From a candidate division KSB1 bacterium (lineage in GTDB: Bacteria > Zhuqueibacterota > JdFR-76 > DREG01): 46,418 nt of DNA. A model generated the notes under the pieces. That model saw only the letters and a list, made by a program, of their open reading frames with translations, had not been told where the DNA came from and did not search any database. The DNA is taken from positions 1-46,418 of the forward strand of contig JADFJB010000018.1 in NCBI GenBank assembly GCA_022566355.1. Reading direction: 5' to 3'. The position numbers were made by a program, and so were the translations under genes. This document shows, piece after piece, positions 1 to 9,070 of this stretch (the first letter of the stretch is position 1; each line of letters begins with the position of its first letter).

Positions 1-260
1 TCATATACGCCATTTCCGTCCAAATCGGTTACAACCACAAACTCCGTCCAAATGGTCTGCCAGGAATGTGTCCAAGTGTTTTCTATGGAGAGTACGGAAT
101 AATCTGGGTCGATCATTCTTGCATACATATATTCCAAGCCTTCAAGAAACTCGGCGGGGATATAAAATTCCAGGTAGGCATAACCATTGGCGTCGGTTGT
201 GCCGGTAATTTCGTCATAGTAATAGTCGGGATCCAATTCATCGCCATACCAGGTGGTCAT
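1..260 (-). pseudogene. Truncated second copy of the VPS62-like secreted protein gene (runs off left edge)
   Basis: The minus-strand frame is open from an internal ATG at 260 to the window edge. It encodes about 86 residues, nearly identical to the N-terminal region of the protein at 945-2414 (shared TTWYGDELDPDYYYDEITG and SIENTWTHSWQTIW). DNA positions 38-260 align without gaps to 2033-2255. The signal peptide and first beta-strand of the full copy are missing. Just upstream the alignment needs a one-base gap, and a TAG lies in frame five codons before the ATG, so this copy has lost its proper start. Near the edge it reads VTDLDGNGVYE, an EF-hand-like Asp-rich loop where the intact copy has DDLDNDLVDD. 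The rest of the gene lies outside the window, so whether a downstream part survives cannot be seen. Confidence 0.6.
38..260. repeat. Direct repeat, copy 1 (copy 2 at 2033-2255)
   Basis: These 223 bp align without gaps to 2033-2255 (offset 1995) with only scattered substitutions. Similarity ends near 270, where the sequence changes abruptly. Both copies read in the same direction as part of a secreted-protein gene, so this is a tandem partial gene duplication rather than a mobile element. No inverted ends or transposase are visible. Confidence 0.8.
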
Positions 261-326
261 CCAGTATTTCGACTACGAATAATTATAGAATGTTACCTAT
301 GGATTAGATTCGGAATTTTACTTTGC

Positions 327-734
327 TCAAAGGTTGCCAAGACCCCAATTATAGCCTGCCCAGACAAAAAGAGATAAGGCAGCTAGGCCCACTGCAATTG
401 TCATAATCATGTTAGGACGTTTTTTTAACTTTTTAATTTTTAAGATTGATTCAAGATTAACCGATTTTTGAATGGACACATTATTTTCTGAATAACTTAC
501 TAAAATTACTTTGTCATCTCTGCTAAAAAAGAAGCAATCCAATCTAGTTTGATCTACAAATAAAATAGTGATAGAATCACCTTTTGTTAATTCTGGAATT
601 TTCGGGGTGGCAATAGAATCTATAAATTTGATGTATGAACAATTAACGTTAGAGGTTATGATAATACAAAAAATAAGTATTGTATAAATGTATTTCAGGC
701 TAGTACAGTCAATTACTTTTGATTTTATAGTCAT
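327..734 (-). CDS. Small secreted or lipoprotein-like protein with C-terminal membrane segment
   Basis: About 135 aa from the ATG at 734. A TTG at 746 would add four residues, and neither start has a clear Shine-Dalgarno. An N-terminal hydrophobic stretch (YIYTILIFCIIIT) ends at SNVNC-S, a poor lipobox, so a signal peptide or lipoprotein signal is likely. The middle (residues about 35-100) is mixed beta with a basic KIKKLKKRP end, followed by a C-terminal transmembrane segment (MIMTIAVGLAALSLFVWAGY) ending GLGNL. I do not recognise the family. It sits between the intact and truncated copies of the VPS62-like gene, all on the minus strand, and may have arrived when the second copy lost its 5' end. 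Confidence 0.6.
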   Translation of the reverse strand: MTIKSKVIDCTSLKYIYTILIFCIIITSNVNCSYIKFIDSIATPKIPELTKGDSITILFVDQTRLDCFFFSRDDKVILVSYSENNVSIQKSVNLESILKIKKLKKRPNMIMTIAVGLAALSLFVWAGYNWGLGNL

Positions 735-890
735 GATTCCAAACAAGAATTTAGAATAAAAAAAATGATGTTATTCACAATATGCTCAAATCCTGCGCGT
801 CTTTCAAATAGGTGTATTGATCAATAATTATTATTATTCTAATCTGAAATTACCTCAATTGGCCCTTAATTTCTTTTTAAAAATTGCCAG

Positions 891-929
891 AAAAAAGTGT
901 AGTTATTTTTATATTTCAGCTTACACTTT
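891..929 (-). terminator. Possible intrinsic terminator after the VPS62-like gene
   Basis: On the minus strand AAAGTGTA (from 929) pairs with TACACTTT (to 894), an 8-bp stem with a loop of about 20 nt, followed at once by further T residues. It lies 16 nt past the stop at 945. The loop is long and the stem AT-rich, so the call is moderate. Confidence 0.4.
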
Positions 930-944
930 CCATCAAAGGAATAT

Positions 945-2414
945 TTAATCACCGACTGCGTCATCGAGTATCCAAAATATAACCACCTCAAATAAAAAGA
1001 ATATGTTTCCAAAATTTGGTGAATCAGTGAAAAATGTCCATTCGTGTGACGGATTAGCGGATTCTTTCGCTGGCATAAAGGGTGATCCGGTATGACTAAA
1101 CCACCCTGTTCGACCTCTATATGCGAGCCAGTGCTTGCTACCGGAACCCAGAGGATAACTATGAAATTCTAAAGAATAACCCGAGTCAGGGCATTCAACC
1201 AAACTTTGTTTACTTACTTCACCGAGTTTTATCAAAATATCGTATGGGAAATATAAATCATAACCGGAAGGATCATAATCTAGCCGGTCTTTATATGTTT
1301 GTAACGGTCCGAGTGGATTTATTGAAAATTCTGATTTATACAGTGTACTGTAGCGATTATAGGAAGCATGCCCATTAGCTGCGATCCAAATATGAAGATT
1401 GGTATGGTTTTCATCGTATCCTTGTTGTATGCCGGAATAAGTTAAGGTATTACTTCCGCTCCACCAGCACGAAGAAGCTGATACAGTATTTCCCCCCTCA
1501 TGGCGATAGAAATTAACCTTATCCGCTGCGAAAACACCTCCATTTTGTGTTAATCTAATCGAGACGTGTTCCCAATCGCTTTCATGCCAACCAGTTGCTT
1601 GTTCAGTAATATCATTCATTCCCATATAGTACCAATACTGAACATAGTGGTAGGTTGCATCTTTATAAACATGATAATAAACAGGTTTTTGTCCAGTCGG
1701 TGCGCTAGAGTATCTTTTACTGTCTATTAAATCTAGGTTATAAACTTCATTTGATTGGCTGCCAGCACCATATGTATCCCAATGCCATAAACTCCATTTA
1801 TGTAGAGAGTTTTGACCTCCAATAATCTGTTCTGAATGAAGTTCCTGGCCAATGTCATTATATACTTTTAATGTAAAAGAACCATCAGCTAAAAGATTAT
1901 CGAAATTTTGTAAGCCAGCTTGAAGATCATAAGAATGTTTATGCAATATCGGTTTAAACTTTTCAGCTAGTTGCAATTCCAAATCATCATCTACTAAATC
2001 GTTATCCAAATCATCCAAATAATAAAGAACCTCAAACTCCGGCCAAATGGTCTGCCAGGAATGGGTCCAAGTGTTTTCTATGGAGAGTACGGAATAATCC
2101 GGATCGATCTCTGTTGCATGCATATAATCCAAGCCTTCAAGAAACTCGGCGGGGATATAAATTTCCAGGTAGGCATAACCATTGGCGTCGGTTGTGCCGG
2201 TAATTTCGTCATAATAATAGTCGGGATCCAATTCATCGCCATACCAGGTGGTCACTTCCAGTTTCAACTGCACGCCGCCTACACCAGCGCCTGCTTGATC
2301 CTCTACATCGAAATAAGCGCTGTAGGTCATGCCGCCGCCGGGTTCTTGTGCATCTTGTTCTATGGGTACAATAATAATTAATATCAGGCTTAAGGCAATT
2401 AAAATTCTTTTCAT
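945..2414 (-). CDS. Secreted VPS62-like domain protein
   Basis: A 489-aa protein from the ATG at 2414, chosen because AGGAGAA lies 5 nt upstream and a signal peptide follows directly (MKRILIALSLILIIIVPIEQDAQ). Residues about 25-130 form a beta-rich domain (the part duplicated at the left edge), then an acidic D/N-rich linker (DDLDNDLVDDDLE). The C-terminal 300 residues carry HESDWEHVSIRL and, later, ANGHASYNRYS. This D-W-E-H plus G-H-A-S-Y pair is the signature of the VPS62 family (Pfam Vps62), found in fungal proteins and many secreted bacterial proteins. No T9SS tail is present. The biochemical function of this family is not established. It follows the frameshifted T9SS gene by 70 bp in the same orientation. 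Confidence 0.7.
   Translation of the reverse strand: MKRILIALSLILIIIVPIEQDAQEPGGGMTYSAYFDVEDQAGAGVGGVQLKLEVTTWYGDELDPDYYYDEITGTTDANGYAYLEIYIPAEFLEGLDYMHATEIDPDYSVLSIENTWTHSWQTIWPEFEVLYYLDDLDNDLVDDDLELQLAEKFKPILHKHSYDLQAGLQNFDNLLADGSFTLKVYNDIGQELHSEQIIGGQNSLHKWSLWHWDTYGAGSQSNEVYNLDLIDSKRYSSAPTGQKPVYYHVYKDATYHYVQYWYYMGMNDITEQATGWHESDWEHVSIRLTQNGGVFAADKVNFYRHEGGNTVSASSCWWSGSNTLTYSGIQQGYDENHTNLHIWIAANGHASYNRYSTLYKSEFSINPLGPLQTYKDRLDYDPSGYDLYFPYDILIKLGEVSKQSLVECPDSGYSLEFHSYPLGSGSKHWLAYRGRTGWFSHTGSPFMPAKESANPSHEWTFFTDSPNFGNIFFLFEVVIFWILDDAVGD
2033..2255. repeat. Direct repeat, copy 2 (copy 1 at 38-260)
   Basis: This is the intact member of the 223-bp repeat pair, lying inside the N-terminal part of the VPS62-like gene. 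Confidence 0.8.
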
Positions 2415-2484
2415 GGGTTTCTCCTCTTGGAAATTAGAAGTCAATTTGTGTTTCTGTTTTCATCATCTTTCGCACTTGCTTTTC

Positions 2485-3766
2485 TTACTTCAACAGCAAA
2501 AGCTTACGCTGTGCTTGAAAGACGCCCGCCGACATTTTATAAAAGTAGACGCCACTGGGAAGCTGCCGGCCATGGTTATCCAGCCCTTCCCATGTTGTGG
2601 TATAAGCGCCGGCTGCAAAAAAACCATTCACCAGGGTTCGCACCAATTGGCCATTGCCGTTATAAATCGCCAGGTTGACATCGACCGCTTCTTTAAGATC
2701 AAACTGAATTTGCGTGTTGGGGTTAAACGGATTCGGGAAATTGGCATGAAGTGCAAAATCCCGGGGTAAAACGTTGTCCGAAGTTCGGGTCGGGAAAAGA
2801 GATGCGGCTCGTTTTTTAAGCGCTGCGAATCCCAATTCTTCGCCGTGGAATTCCGCCGCATCGGAAAGATTGTCTTCAAAATCCGCCAGTTCCGGCGCCT
2901 GCACAATAACCACGGACAGCTGGATCGTTTCGCCGGCAACAAGCGGGAACGGTCCGTAACTCAACAGGATGCGGTAATCGCCTGTTCCGGTTGTGCCGGG
3001 CGTGTTGCCCTGCAGGTAGGCATAACGCTGCTCGTCATCATTGGGATCGTCGCCGGCTTTCCAATAAGAAACCATAGGCGCTTCGATCCCTAAAATCATG
3101 GCGCCCAGTAAAGGGATCTCTGTGGCTTCTGTTTCGCCATCAAAAATAAAAGCGGCTTTATCGTTGAAAACTTTGCCGACCTTGTCGTTAGCCGGTGAGC
3201 TGCGGTCCGGATAATCCGGCGCATCGATGTCCGCCCAAAATCCGACATAGACGCCTTCCAGGGGCTCGGCATTTTCCGCCAGGGAGATTTCATAATGCAG
3301 CAATCCGAAGCGGGAATTCTTGAATTCGTATACATTTTGCACCACCCGAAATCCTAATGGTGTGTGTTTATCGAAGGCAGTCCCGTCTCCGAAGGATGTT
3401 GAAGTTATTTTATTCACCGCCGGAAAAGAGGTTTGCTCTTGTATTGTAAATGAGTTTCGTTGCCGGGTCCATTCCGGCCGGTGGGTCATTTCATTGCCGT
3501 CGCCGCTGGTGACACGGATTTCTCCCGAAAGGGGTAACCGCGCCAATCCAGAGCGCAAAGCGAGCGTCATAATTGACATAAGTGGTGAATTTTGAGTCTT
3601 TATTCACATGGCGCGAAGTACCGAAGTAACCATAGCTTTGTTCACTCAGTTTCAGCCCGCCAATTTTGGAGTGATTATCTGGTGCTATTTCCTGGGCGAA
3701 ATTAGCAGTGAACAGGCAAAAAACAAAACCGGCTACCAGTTTACAAATGAATGTTAAACGGTTCAT
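2485..3766 (-). pseudogene. T9SS-secreted protein with type A sorting domain, interrupted by a frameshift
   Basis: Two overlapping frames form one gene. The first (3766 to about 3530) starts MNRLTFICKLVAGFVFCLFT...FAQ, a signal peptide preceded by AAGGAGAA, and runs to ALWIGAVTP. The second continues SGEIRVTSGDGNEM to the stop at 2485. Removing one base from the CCCCTTT run at 3528-3534 joins them as GAVTP-SGEIRVTSG, about 426 aa. The body is beta-rich (FGLLHYEISLAENAEPLEGVYVGF... DIDAPDYPD). The last 85 residues are a T9SS type A sorting domain: NFPNPFNPNTQIQFDL, then SGVYFYKMSAG and QRKLLLLK. Such tails direct export through the type IX system and surface attachment. The break may be a sequencing indel or a genuine recent mutation, since nothing else in the gene is decayed. 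Confidence 0.75.
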
Positions 3767-4265
3767 AGGTTTCTCCTTATCTAAATGATCATAAATGTTA
3801 TATTTAAAGTGGTGGTTTGTGATAACAACTGTTGTTTAAATAAAAGTTGTCGACCGCTGTGATTTCAGCACTTCAAATTATTAAGCCGTAACTAACGTAG
3901 AAAAAGTAACAAGATTTTTTAAAAAGAGCGGTTTCTGCTTGCAATAAATAAAAGATTCTCGATCTACCAGCAAAATAATTAGACTACTCCTTTGTTAAAT
4001 AAATCTAATTCTATTCGCCACCTTGCATAAATGTTAGTTAAAAAAATTGATACTACTTGAAAAGTAAATCCCACACACCCCACAGAAAACGACCCCCAAA
4101 ATATTAGGTACTCAGAACATGTACACCCCTTAAATGAACATATTTATATTCAAATATTGACTTTTTGCTTTAAAGCTTTAATGGAATTTACATTTTGAAT
4201 TGTTTGATCCTGAGAAAGTGTAAATAGGTTAATAATTAAAACATTCCTTTAACTCACCAGCGCTA
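3767..4265. other. AT-rich divergent intergenic region
   Basis: About 500 bp separate the minus-strand T9SS gene from the plus-strand cytochrome operon, so promoters for both should lie here. A perfect 12-bp palindrome TTAAAGCTTTAA is at 4170-4181, just after TTGACT (4158-4163), and could be an operator or promoter part for the cytochrome operon. I see no convincing coding sequence, RNA gene or terminator. Confidence 0.35.
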
Positions 4266-4301
4266 TTGCCAAGTTTCCAAATGATCTGTATATTATGGTT
4301 T

Positions 4302-6146
4302 ATGAAAAAGGCTCTTATCTATTTATGGCTTTGTTTCGTTTTATTGGTACAAACAATCCCTGCCATCTCCCAGGAACTCCGAACCGACAGCCGTACACTC
4401 TATGTTCATAAGATCACACTTTACGATAAATTCGGTGATCGTATCGATCAAACGGACCAGTTTTATGCGCGGCCGTATTCCCCGGCGGTCACATGCGGTA
4501 AATGCCATAACATCGATGAAATAAGCAAGGGCTGGCATTTTAATGCGCTCGACCCGGAAACGAATCCCGGCCGAAAAGGCGAACCCTGGATCTGGATGGA
4601 TGCAAACCTTCGTACCCAACTGCCGCTATCCTATCGAATTTGGCCCGGGACTTATCGACCAGAGGATGTGGGAATCGATGCGTGGCAATTCACTAAAAAA
4701 TTTGGCAGGCATTTACCGGGTGGAATTCCAAAAATTCCAGTAACCACAGACGAAAGTATAAGAAATAATCAACGGTGGCATATTACCGGTAAGCTTGAAA
4801 TCGACTGCCTGATTTGCCACAGCGCCGATCCTAGCTACAATGCCTATGAATGGTCCAAACAAATTGAGAAGGAGAACTTCAATTGGGCGCCTTCCGCTGC
4901 AGCCGGACTTGCGACGATCCTGGGCGACACCAAAAGCCTGCCCAAAGATTTCGATCCCGAATTTCCGGAATTCAGCCTGGATGCAGAGCCGCCAACCACT
5001 CGCTACAATGCCACAAAATTTGAAGGCGAAAGCCAGGCATTTTTTGATATCACCCGTTATCCGCTTGACCAGCGATGTTATTTCTGCCACACTATCAACC
5101 AGTCGGATGAACAATCACAGACGCAGTTCCAGAGAGACGATGATATCCACTTGCGTGCCGGTATGAATTGCAGTGATTGTCATCGACATGGTTTAGACCA
5201 TAGGGTCACGAGGGGATACGAAGGCGAAAGTAAACACAGTGGTAATCCAGTTTTGGAAACACTAACCTGCCGCTCTTGTCATATCGGAAATAAGGAGCTG
5301 GAACACTCTCAACTTTTTGGTGGCCGTCTCGGCGCACCTGTTGCCCAACATAAGGGAATGCCGACTATCCACTTCGAGAAATTATCCTGCACTGCTTGCC
5401 ATAGCGGTTCCTGGCCGAAAGAACAGGCAGGCCGTATTCAAACCGCTATGGCTCACAGTCTCGGCCTCGCTGACGATCATCGTAGCTTGGACGATCCGCC
5501 AAGAATAGTCGAACCTATATTTGTGGAACAGGATGACGGCGTCATAATGCCGCACCGGATGTTCTGGCCGGCGTTTTGGGGCATAAAGAAGGATGGCGTG
5601 GTCAGTCCATTACCACTTGACCAGGCACAAAGGTTAGTATCAAGAATTTTGAAAGTACCCAATACCGAAGCCAGGAAATACCCGGGCGGTTGGAAATCAA
5701 TCACAACAAGCCAAATTCAGCAGGCGCTGGAGAGAATTCAAACCAGTTTAAACGAGGAAGAAAAGGCGGTTTATATCACCGAAGGTGTTCTATATGAAGT
5801 GATCGAAGATACGGTAACTGCAGAAGAACACGAAGCTGCGCAACCGTACTCCTGGCCGTTTGCCCATGATGTTAGACCAGCGGGTTTATCTTTAGGTGTA
5901 AGAGGTTGCGGTGATTGTCATTCTTCAGAATCACCATTTTACTTTGCAGCCGTTGCAGCCTCAGATTTCGCTGCTGTAAAAAGGATGGCCGATTTTCAAA
6001 ATAAAGATATTGCAATGATTCGCCTGTTTAATTTTTCGTTTAAATTCCGGCTATGGTTGAAAGTACTCCTGATCGCAACCTGCGTCATTTTTGCTGTTGT
6101 TTTATTCGTTTATGGGTTTAGAGTGTTGGATCGTTTCTTTAAGTAA
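4302..6146 (+). CDS. Membrane-anchored heptahaem c-type cytochrome
   Basis: A 614-aa protein from the ATG at 4302, which begins a signal peptide (MKKALIYLWLCFVLLVQTIPAISQ). An in-frame ATG at 4281 is an alternative, and no strong Shine-Dalgarno is visible. Seven CxxCH haem c sites are present: CGKCH near residue 65, CLICH 169, CYFCH 259, CSDCH 290, CRSCH 323, CTACH 363 and CGDCH near 545. Many additional His residues could be distal ligands. A single C-terminal transmembrane helix (LLIATCVIFAVVLFVYGF) would anchor it facing the periplasm. It is the first gene of a tight plus-strand operon with a membrane cytochrome b-like protein 12 nt downstream, which suggests a quinone-linked electron-transfer complex. 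I cannot assign it to a named reductase. The spacing does not look like NrfA, hydroxylamine oxidoreductase or octahaem tetrathionate reductase. Confidence 0.85.
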   Translation: MKKALIYLWLCFVLLVQTIPAISQELRTDSRTLYVHKITLYDKFGDRIDQTDQFYARPYSPAVTCGKCHNIDEISKGWHFNALDPETNPGRKGEPWIWMDANLRTQLPLSYRIWPGTYRPEDVGIDAWQFTKKFGRHLPGGIPKIPVTTDESIRNNQRWHITGKLEIDCLICHSADPSYNAYEWSKQIEKENFNWAPSAAAGLATILGDTKSLPKDFDPEFPEFSLDAEPPTTRYNATKFEGESQAFFDITRYPLDQRCYFCHTINQSDEQSQTQFQRDDDIHLRAGMNCSDCHRHGLDHRVTRGYEGESKHSGNPVLETLTCRSCHIGNKELEHSQLFGGRLGAPVAQHKGMPTIHFEKLSCTACHSGSWPKEQAGRIQTAMAHSLGLADDHRSLDDPPRIVEPIFVEQDDGVIMPHRMFWPAFWGIKKDGVVSPLPLDQAQRLVSRILKVPNTEARKYPGGWKSITTSQIQQALERIQTSLNEEEKAVYITEGVLYEVIEDTVTAEEHEAAQPYSWPFAHDVRPAGLSLGVRGCGDCHSSESPFYFAAVAASDFAAVKRMADFQNKDIAMIRLFNFSFKFRLWLKVLLIATCVIFAVVLFVYGFRVLDRFFK

Positions 6147-6158
6147 AGTGAATTGCAG

Positions 6159-6692
6159 ATGATACAGATATTGTGGATAGTTGGACTTTCCTTTACAGTG
6201 TTGATTTTACTTTTCCATTTTGGTTTTGTCAGAAAGAAATCAAACTTGAGCAAATTTACGATGTCGGTTCAATTCTGCATTAGACAAAAATGGATATTCA
6301 AAATTACGATTTTGAGTATGATTGTTTTAATGATTACCGGAGCCAATGCGGTGATATTTTCAGGTCAACATCTCACGGGTTTGGGGCTTCTAATCCATTT
6401 AAGTTTTGCCCCGATTTTTGCAATAGGTTTAGCAATATTGGTTTTTCAATGGGCGCATGTTTTCCAGTTTGTTGAAAGCAAGGATAATACAATTTTTCTT
6501 AAAATTCTGTTTTGGGCCTTAGCAGTCCTGGCTCTTCCTGTTGTCTTGTCAATCGTTTTGAGTATGCAGCCATTTTTTGGCACTGAAGCCCAATATTTTC
6601 TTTCTAATGTTCATCGTGTTAGTTCTTTATTTCTGGTTATCGCTGCCATTCTGTTTTTATATTTTACATTGTTAAAATCTACCTTCAATTAA
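6159..6692 (+). CDS. Cytochrome b561-like integral membrane protein
   Basis: About 178 aa from the ATG at 6159 (a TTG at 6153 would add two residues). It has four to five transmembrane helices. Membrane-embedded or edge histidines occur in SGQHLTGLGLLIHLSFAP, QWAHVFQF and SNVHRVSSLFL. This arrangement resembles the haem-b-ligating helices of b561/formate dehydrogenase gamma-type subunits, but similarity is judged only by pattern. It starts 12 nt after the heptahaem cytochrome stop, so the two are almost certainly co-transcribed. The likely role is moving electrons between the quinone pool and the periplasmic cytochrome. Confidence 0.65.
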   Translation: MIQILWIVGLSFTVLILLFHFGFVRKKSNLSKFTMSVQFCIRQKWIFKITILSMIVLMITGANAVIFSGQHLTGLGLLIHLSFAPIFAIGLAILVFQWAHVFQFVESKDNTIFLKILFWALAVLALPVVLSIVLSMQPFFGTEAQYFLSNVHRVSSLFLVIAAILFLYFTLLKSTFN

Positions 6693-6726
6693 TAAGAATT
6701 TGTTAATTTTTAATTAGAGGTCAGGC

Positions 6727-7488
6727 ATGTGTTTTTTAAAGAGAATATACTCAGTTAAACTGAAACTAATGAATTCGGCGTTTCTCATCTTCATTCTTTC
6801 TATCAGTCTGTCCATTCCAGGCTATACACAAACCAATAGCCAAAAACAAGAAATAGGAATCCAAAAGAAAGACGCTGCAAAAGACAGCACAAAACTGATC
6901 GCATTAGCTATCAAACTTCCCAGACCCATGTTCATAGGAACACCGCAAAACCTACGGGTGCCAAACCTTGAAAAGCCATTGGGAAAACCCAGGCCGCCAT
7001 TTTACGCACCCCAGGGCACTCAAAATGTTGCGATGGGGAAGATTATTCAGAGCAGCGATCCTGAGCCCATTATTGGTGAAGCGGAGATGATCAATGATGG
7101 TGATCGAGAGGCAACAGATGGGAGCTTTGTCGAGTTTGGACCCTTTTTGCAGTACATCACTATCGATCTTGAAGTAGTACATGATATTTATGCGATCTTG
7201 TTTTGGCATTACCACAAACAGCCTCGGGTATATTATGATATCATCGTCCAGGTTTCCAATGATCCGGATTTTATCGCCAACGTAACGACCTTATACAACA
7301 ATGATCATGATAATTCTTCCGGCATGGGTCTGGGTAAGGATAAAAATTATGTCGAAACTTCCGAAGGCAGGTTGGTAGATGCGAAAGGCAACCAGGCACG
7401 ATATGTCCGGTTATATAGTAATGGCAGCAATGCAAATGACATGAATCACTACATTGAAGTGGAAGTTTATGGCATGCCTGCCAAATGA
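6727..7488 (+). CDS. Secreted discoidin (F5/8 type C)-like protein
   Basis: A 253-aa protein whose ATG at 6727 follows AGAGG. An N-terminal signal or anchor (about residues 15-37, SAFLIFILSISLSIPGYTQ) is followed by a K/D/Q-rich linker and a Pro-rich segment (FIGTPQNLRVPNLEKPLGKPRPPFYAPQGTQN). Residues about 100-250 look like a galactose-binding jelly-roll: ITIDLEVVHDIYAILFWHYH, then VQVSNDPDF and QARYVRLYSNGSNANDMNHYIEVEVYG, the usual discoidin beta-strand pattern. It lies between the cytochrome b-like gene (34 nt gap) and the Agl23-type glycosyltransferase (4-nt ATGA overlap), so it belongs to the same transcript. It could be a periplasmic or surface partner of the cytochrome complex, but no catalytic residues are evident. 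Confidence 0.7.
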   Translation: MCFLKRIYSVKLKLMNSAFLIFILSISLSIPGYTQTNSQKQEIGIQKKDAAKDSTKLIALAIKLPRPMFIGTPQNLRVPNLEKPLGKPRPPFYAPQGTQNVAMGKIIQSSDPEPIIGEAEMINDGDREATDGSFVEFGPFLQYITIDLEVVHDIYAILFWHYHKQPRVYYDIIVQVSNDPDFIANVTTLYNNDHDNSSGMGLGKDKNYVETSEGRLVDAKGNQARYVRLYSNGSNANDMNHYIEVEVYGMPAK

Positions 7489-9053
7489 AATCTATCCTAA
7501 ATTTTAAGCTTCTTTTCCTGATAATAATTGGTATTGCACTTTGTTTTCGTTTGCCGCAATTACACATTCGACCCATGCATGGCGACGAAGCGGTTCATGC
7601 GATCAAATTTGGCGAACTTCTTGAAAAGGGCGTTTATAATTATGATCCTTTAGAATACCATGGGCCGACGCTCAACTATTTCACCTTAATTCCGGCCTGG
7701 TTTCTTTCACAGCAAACTTTAACTGATGTCTCTGAAACTACTCTTCGAATTGTAGCAGTATTCTTCGGAGTCTGTCTAATTGTTATGCTGCTGTTTTTTT
7801 TAGATGGATTCAGCCGCCCTGTAATCCTGTTCGCAGCGCTCTTCTCTGCAATTTCTCCTGCCATGAGTTTTTACAGCCGGTATTACATCCAGGAAATGTT
7901 GCTGGTTTGCTTCACCTTCGGAGCGATCGCTTGTGGATTTCGATATTGGAAAAGTAAAAGACTTATTTGGGCAATTTTTCTGGGTGTTTTTCTTGGGCTT
8001 ATGCATGCAACCAAAGAGACATTCGTACTTCAATTAGGCGCCATGTTGTTAGCCATTTTACTCATGCTTTTAAATGATCATAGATTGAATTTGAAAACAT
8101 TAAAAAAAATCCATCCATGGCATGTTTTAACATTATCGTTGATTTTTGTATTTACTTCGGGACTTTTTTACTCTTCCTTTTTCACAAATCCGACTGGTAT
8201 TCTTGATTCAATGTTGACTTATAAATCTTATGTTGCTCGCGGGGCAGAAAGCGGCATCCATTTTCATCCCTGGTACTATTATCTCAAAATGCTGCTATTC
8301 TCAAAATATGGGAATGGACCGGTATGGTCAGAAGCATTCGTTTTGATTTTAGCAATTTGGGGATTGATAACAATTTTTGTTAAAGGGAAGAAAATACCAA
8401 ACAATAACCTGTTGCGCTTCCTGGCTTTTTACACAATCATCTTAACAGGTTTTTATTCTATTATCCCTTATAAAACGCCTTGGAATCTATTGGGATTCTA
8501 CCAAGGTATGATTTTGTTAGCGGCAATAGGAACAGCTGAAATTTTGAAAGTAGTGACTAAGACTCAAAAATGGATTGTTTACTCAATTCTAATTGTCTGT
8601 TGTGCTCACTTAGCCTGGCAAAGTTACCTGGCAAATTTTAAATATTATGCCGAGCCAACAAATCCTTACGTGTATGCTCATCCTACCAAAGATATTTTGG
8701 CAATTTCCGACAGAGTTATTGAAATTGCAAATTTATACCCTGATGGATTAGAAACAACCATTCAGGTTATCGCTCCGAATGATGATTATTGGCCTTTACC
8801 CTGGTATTTAAGATCTTTATCTAATGTGGGTTGGTGGAATGAAATCGATGAACAATTCCCTTCTGCTCCCATTATTTTGGCTTCGCCAGTTGTTGAGGAA
8901 AAACTCCTGGAAAAACTTTACCTGCTCCCCCCTCCAGGTCAACGTAACCTTTACGTTCCTCTTTTTGATTCAACCATGGAATTGCGGCCGCAAATAGAAT
9001 TGCGTGGATACGTAGTGAACGATTTGTGGATGAGATATCAACAGAGTAAGTAA
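7485..9053 (+). CDS. Agl23-type polytopic membrane glycosyltransferase (TIGR03663-like)
   Basis: A 522-aa protein whose ATG overlaps the preceding stop (ATGA). It starts with a transmembrane helix, then the conserved loop MHGDEAVHAIKFGELLEKG followed by YDPLEYHGPTLNYFT. This is the N-terminal signature of the family described as flippase activity-associated protein Agl23 (TIGR03663), a GT-C/ArnT-PMT-like fold. The DE pair in GDEA corresponds to the acidic catalytic or metal site expected in the first periplasmic loop of GT-C enzymes. About ten further helices follow, with a soluble C-terminal part (about 400-520). The predicted role is sugar transfer from a lipid-linked donor outside the cytoplasm. 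Coupling to the cytochrome genes is unexpected. The GT2 gene 500 bp downstream on the other strand could make a polyprenyl-phosphate sugar donor. Confidence 0.8.
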   Translation: MKSILNFKLLFLIIIGIALCFRLPQLHIRPMHGDEAVHAIKFGELLEKGVYNYDPLEYHGPTLNYFTLIPAWFLSQQTLTDVSETTLRIVAVFFGVCLIVMLLFFLDGFSRPVILFAALFSAISPAMSFYSRYYIQEMLLVCFTFGAIACGFRYWKSKRLIWAIFLGVFLGLMHATKETFVLQLGAMLLAILLMLLNDHRLNLKTLKKIHPWHVLTLSLIFVFTSGLFYSSFFTNPTGILDSMLTYKSYVARGAESGIHFHPWYYYLKMLLFSKYGNGPVWSEAFVLILAIWGLITIFVKGKKIPNNNLLRFLAFYTIILTGFYSIIPYKTPWNLLGFYQGMILLAAIGTAEILKVVTKTQKWIVYSILIVCCAHLAWQSYLANFKYYAEPTNPYVYAHPTKDILAISDRVIEIANLYPDGLETTIQVIAPNDDYWPLPWYLRSLSNVGWWNEIDEQFPSAPIILASPVVEEKLLEKLYLLPPPGQRNLYVPLFDSTMELRPQIELRGYVVNDLWMRYQQSK

Positions 9054-9070
9054 GGCGAGTGAATGATAAG

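Noticed and set aside
66-377. Plus-strand open frame, with a similar one at 2061-2381
   Set aside because: Both are antisense shadows of the duplicated minus-strand VPS62-like coding sequence; their similarity simply reflects the DNA repeat.
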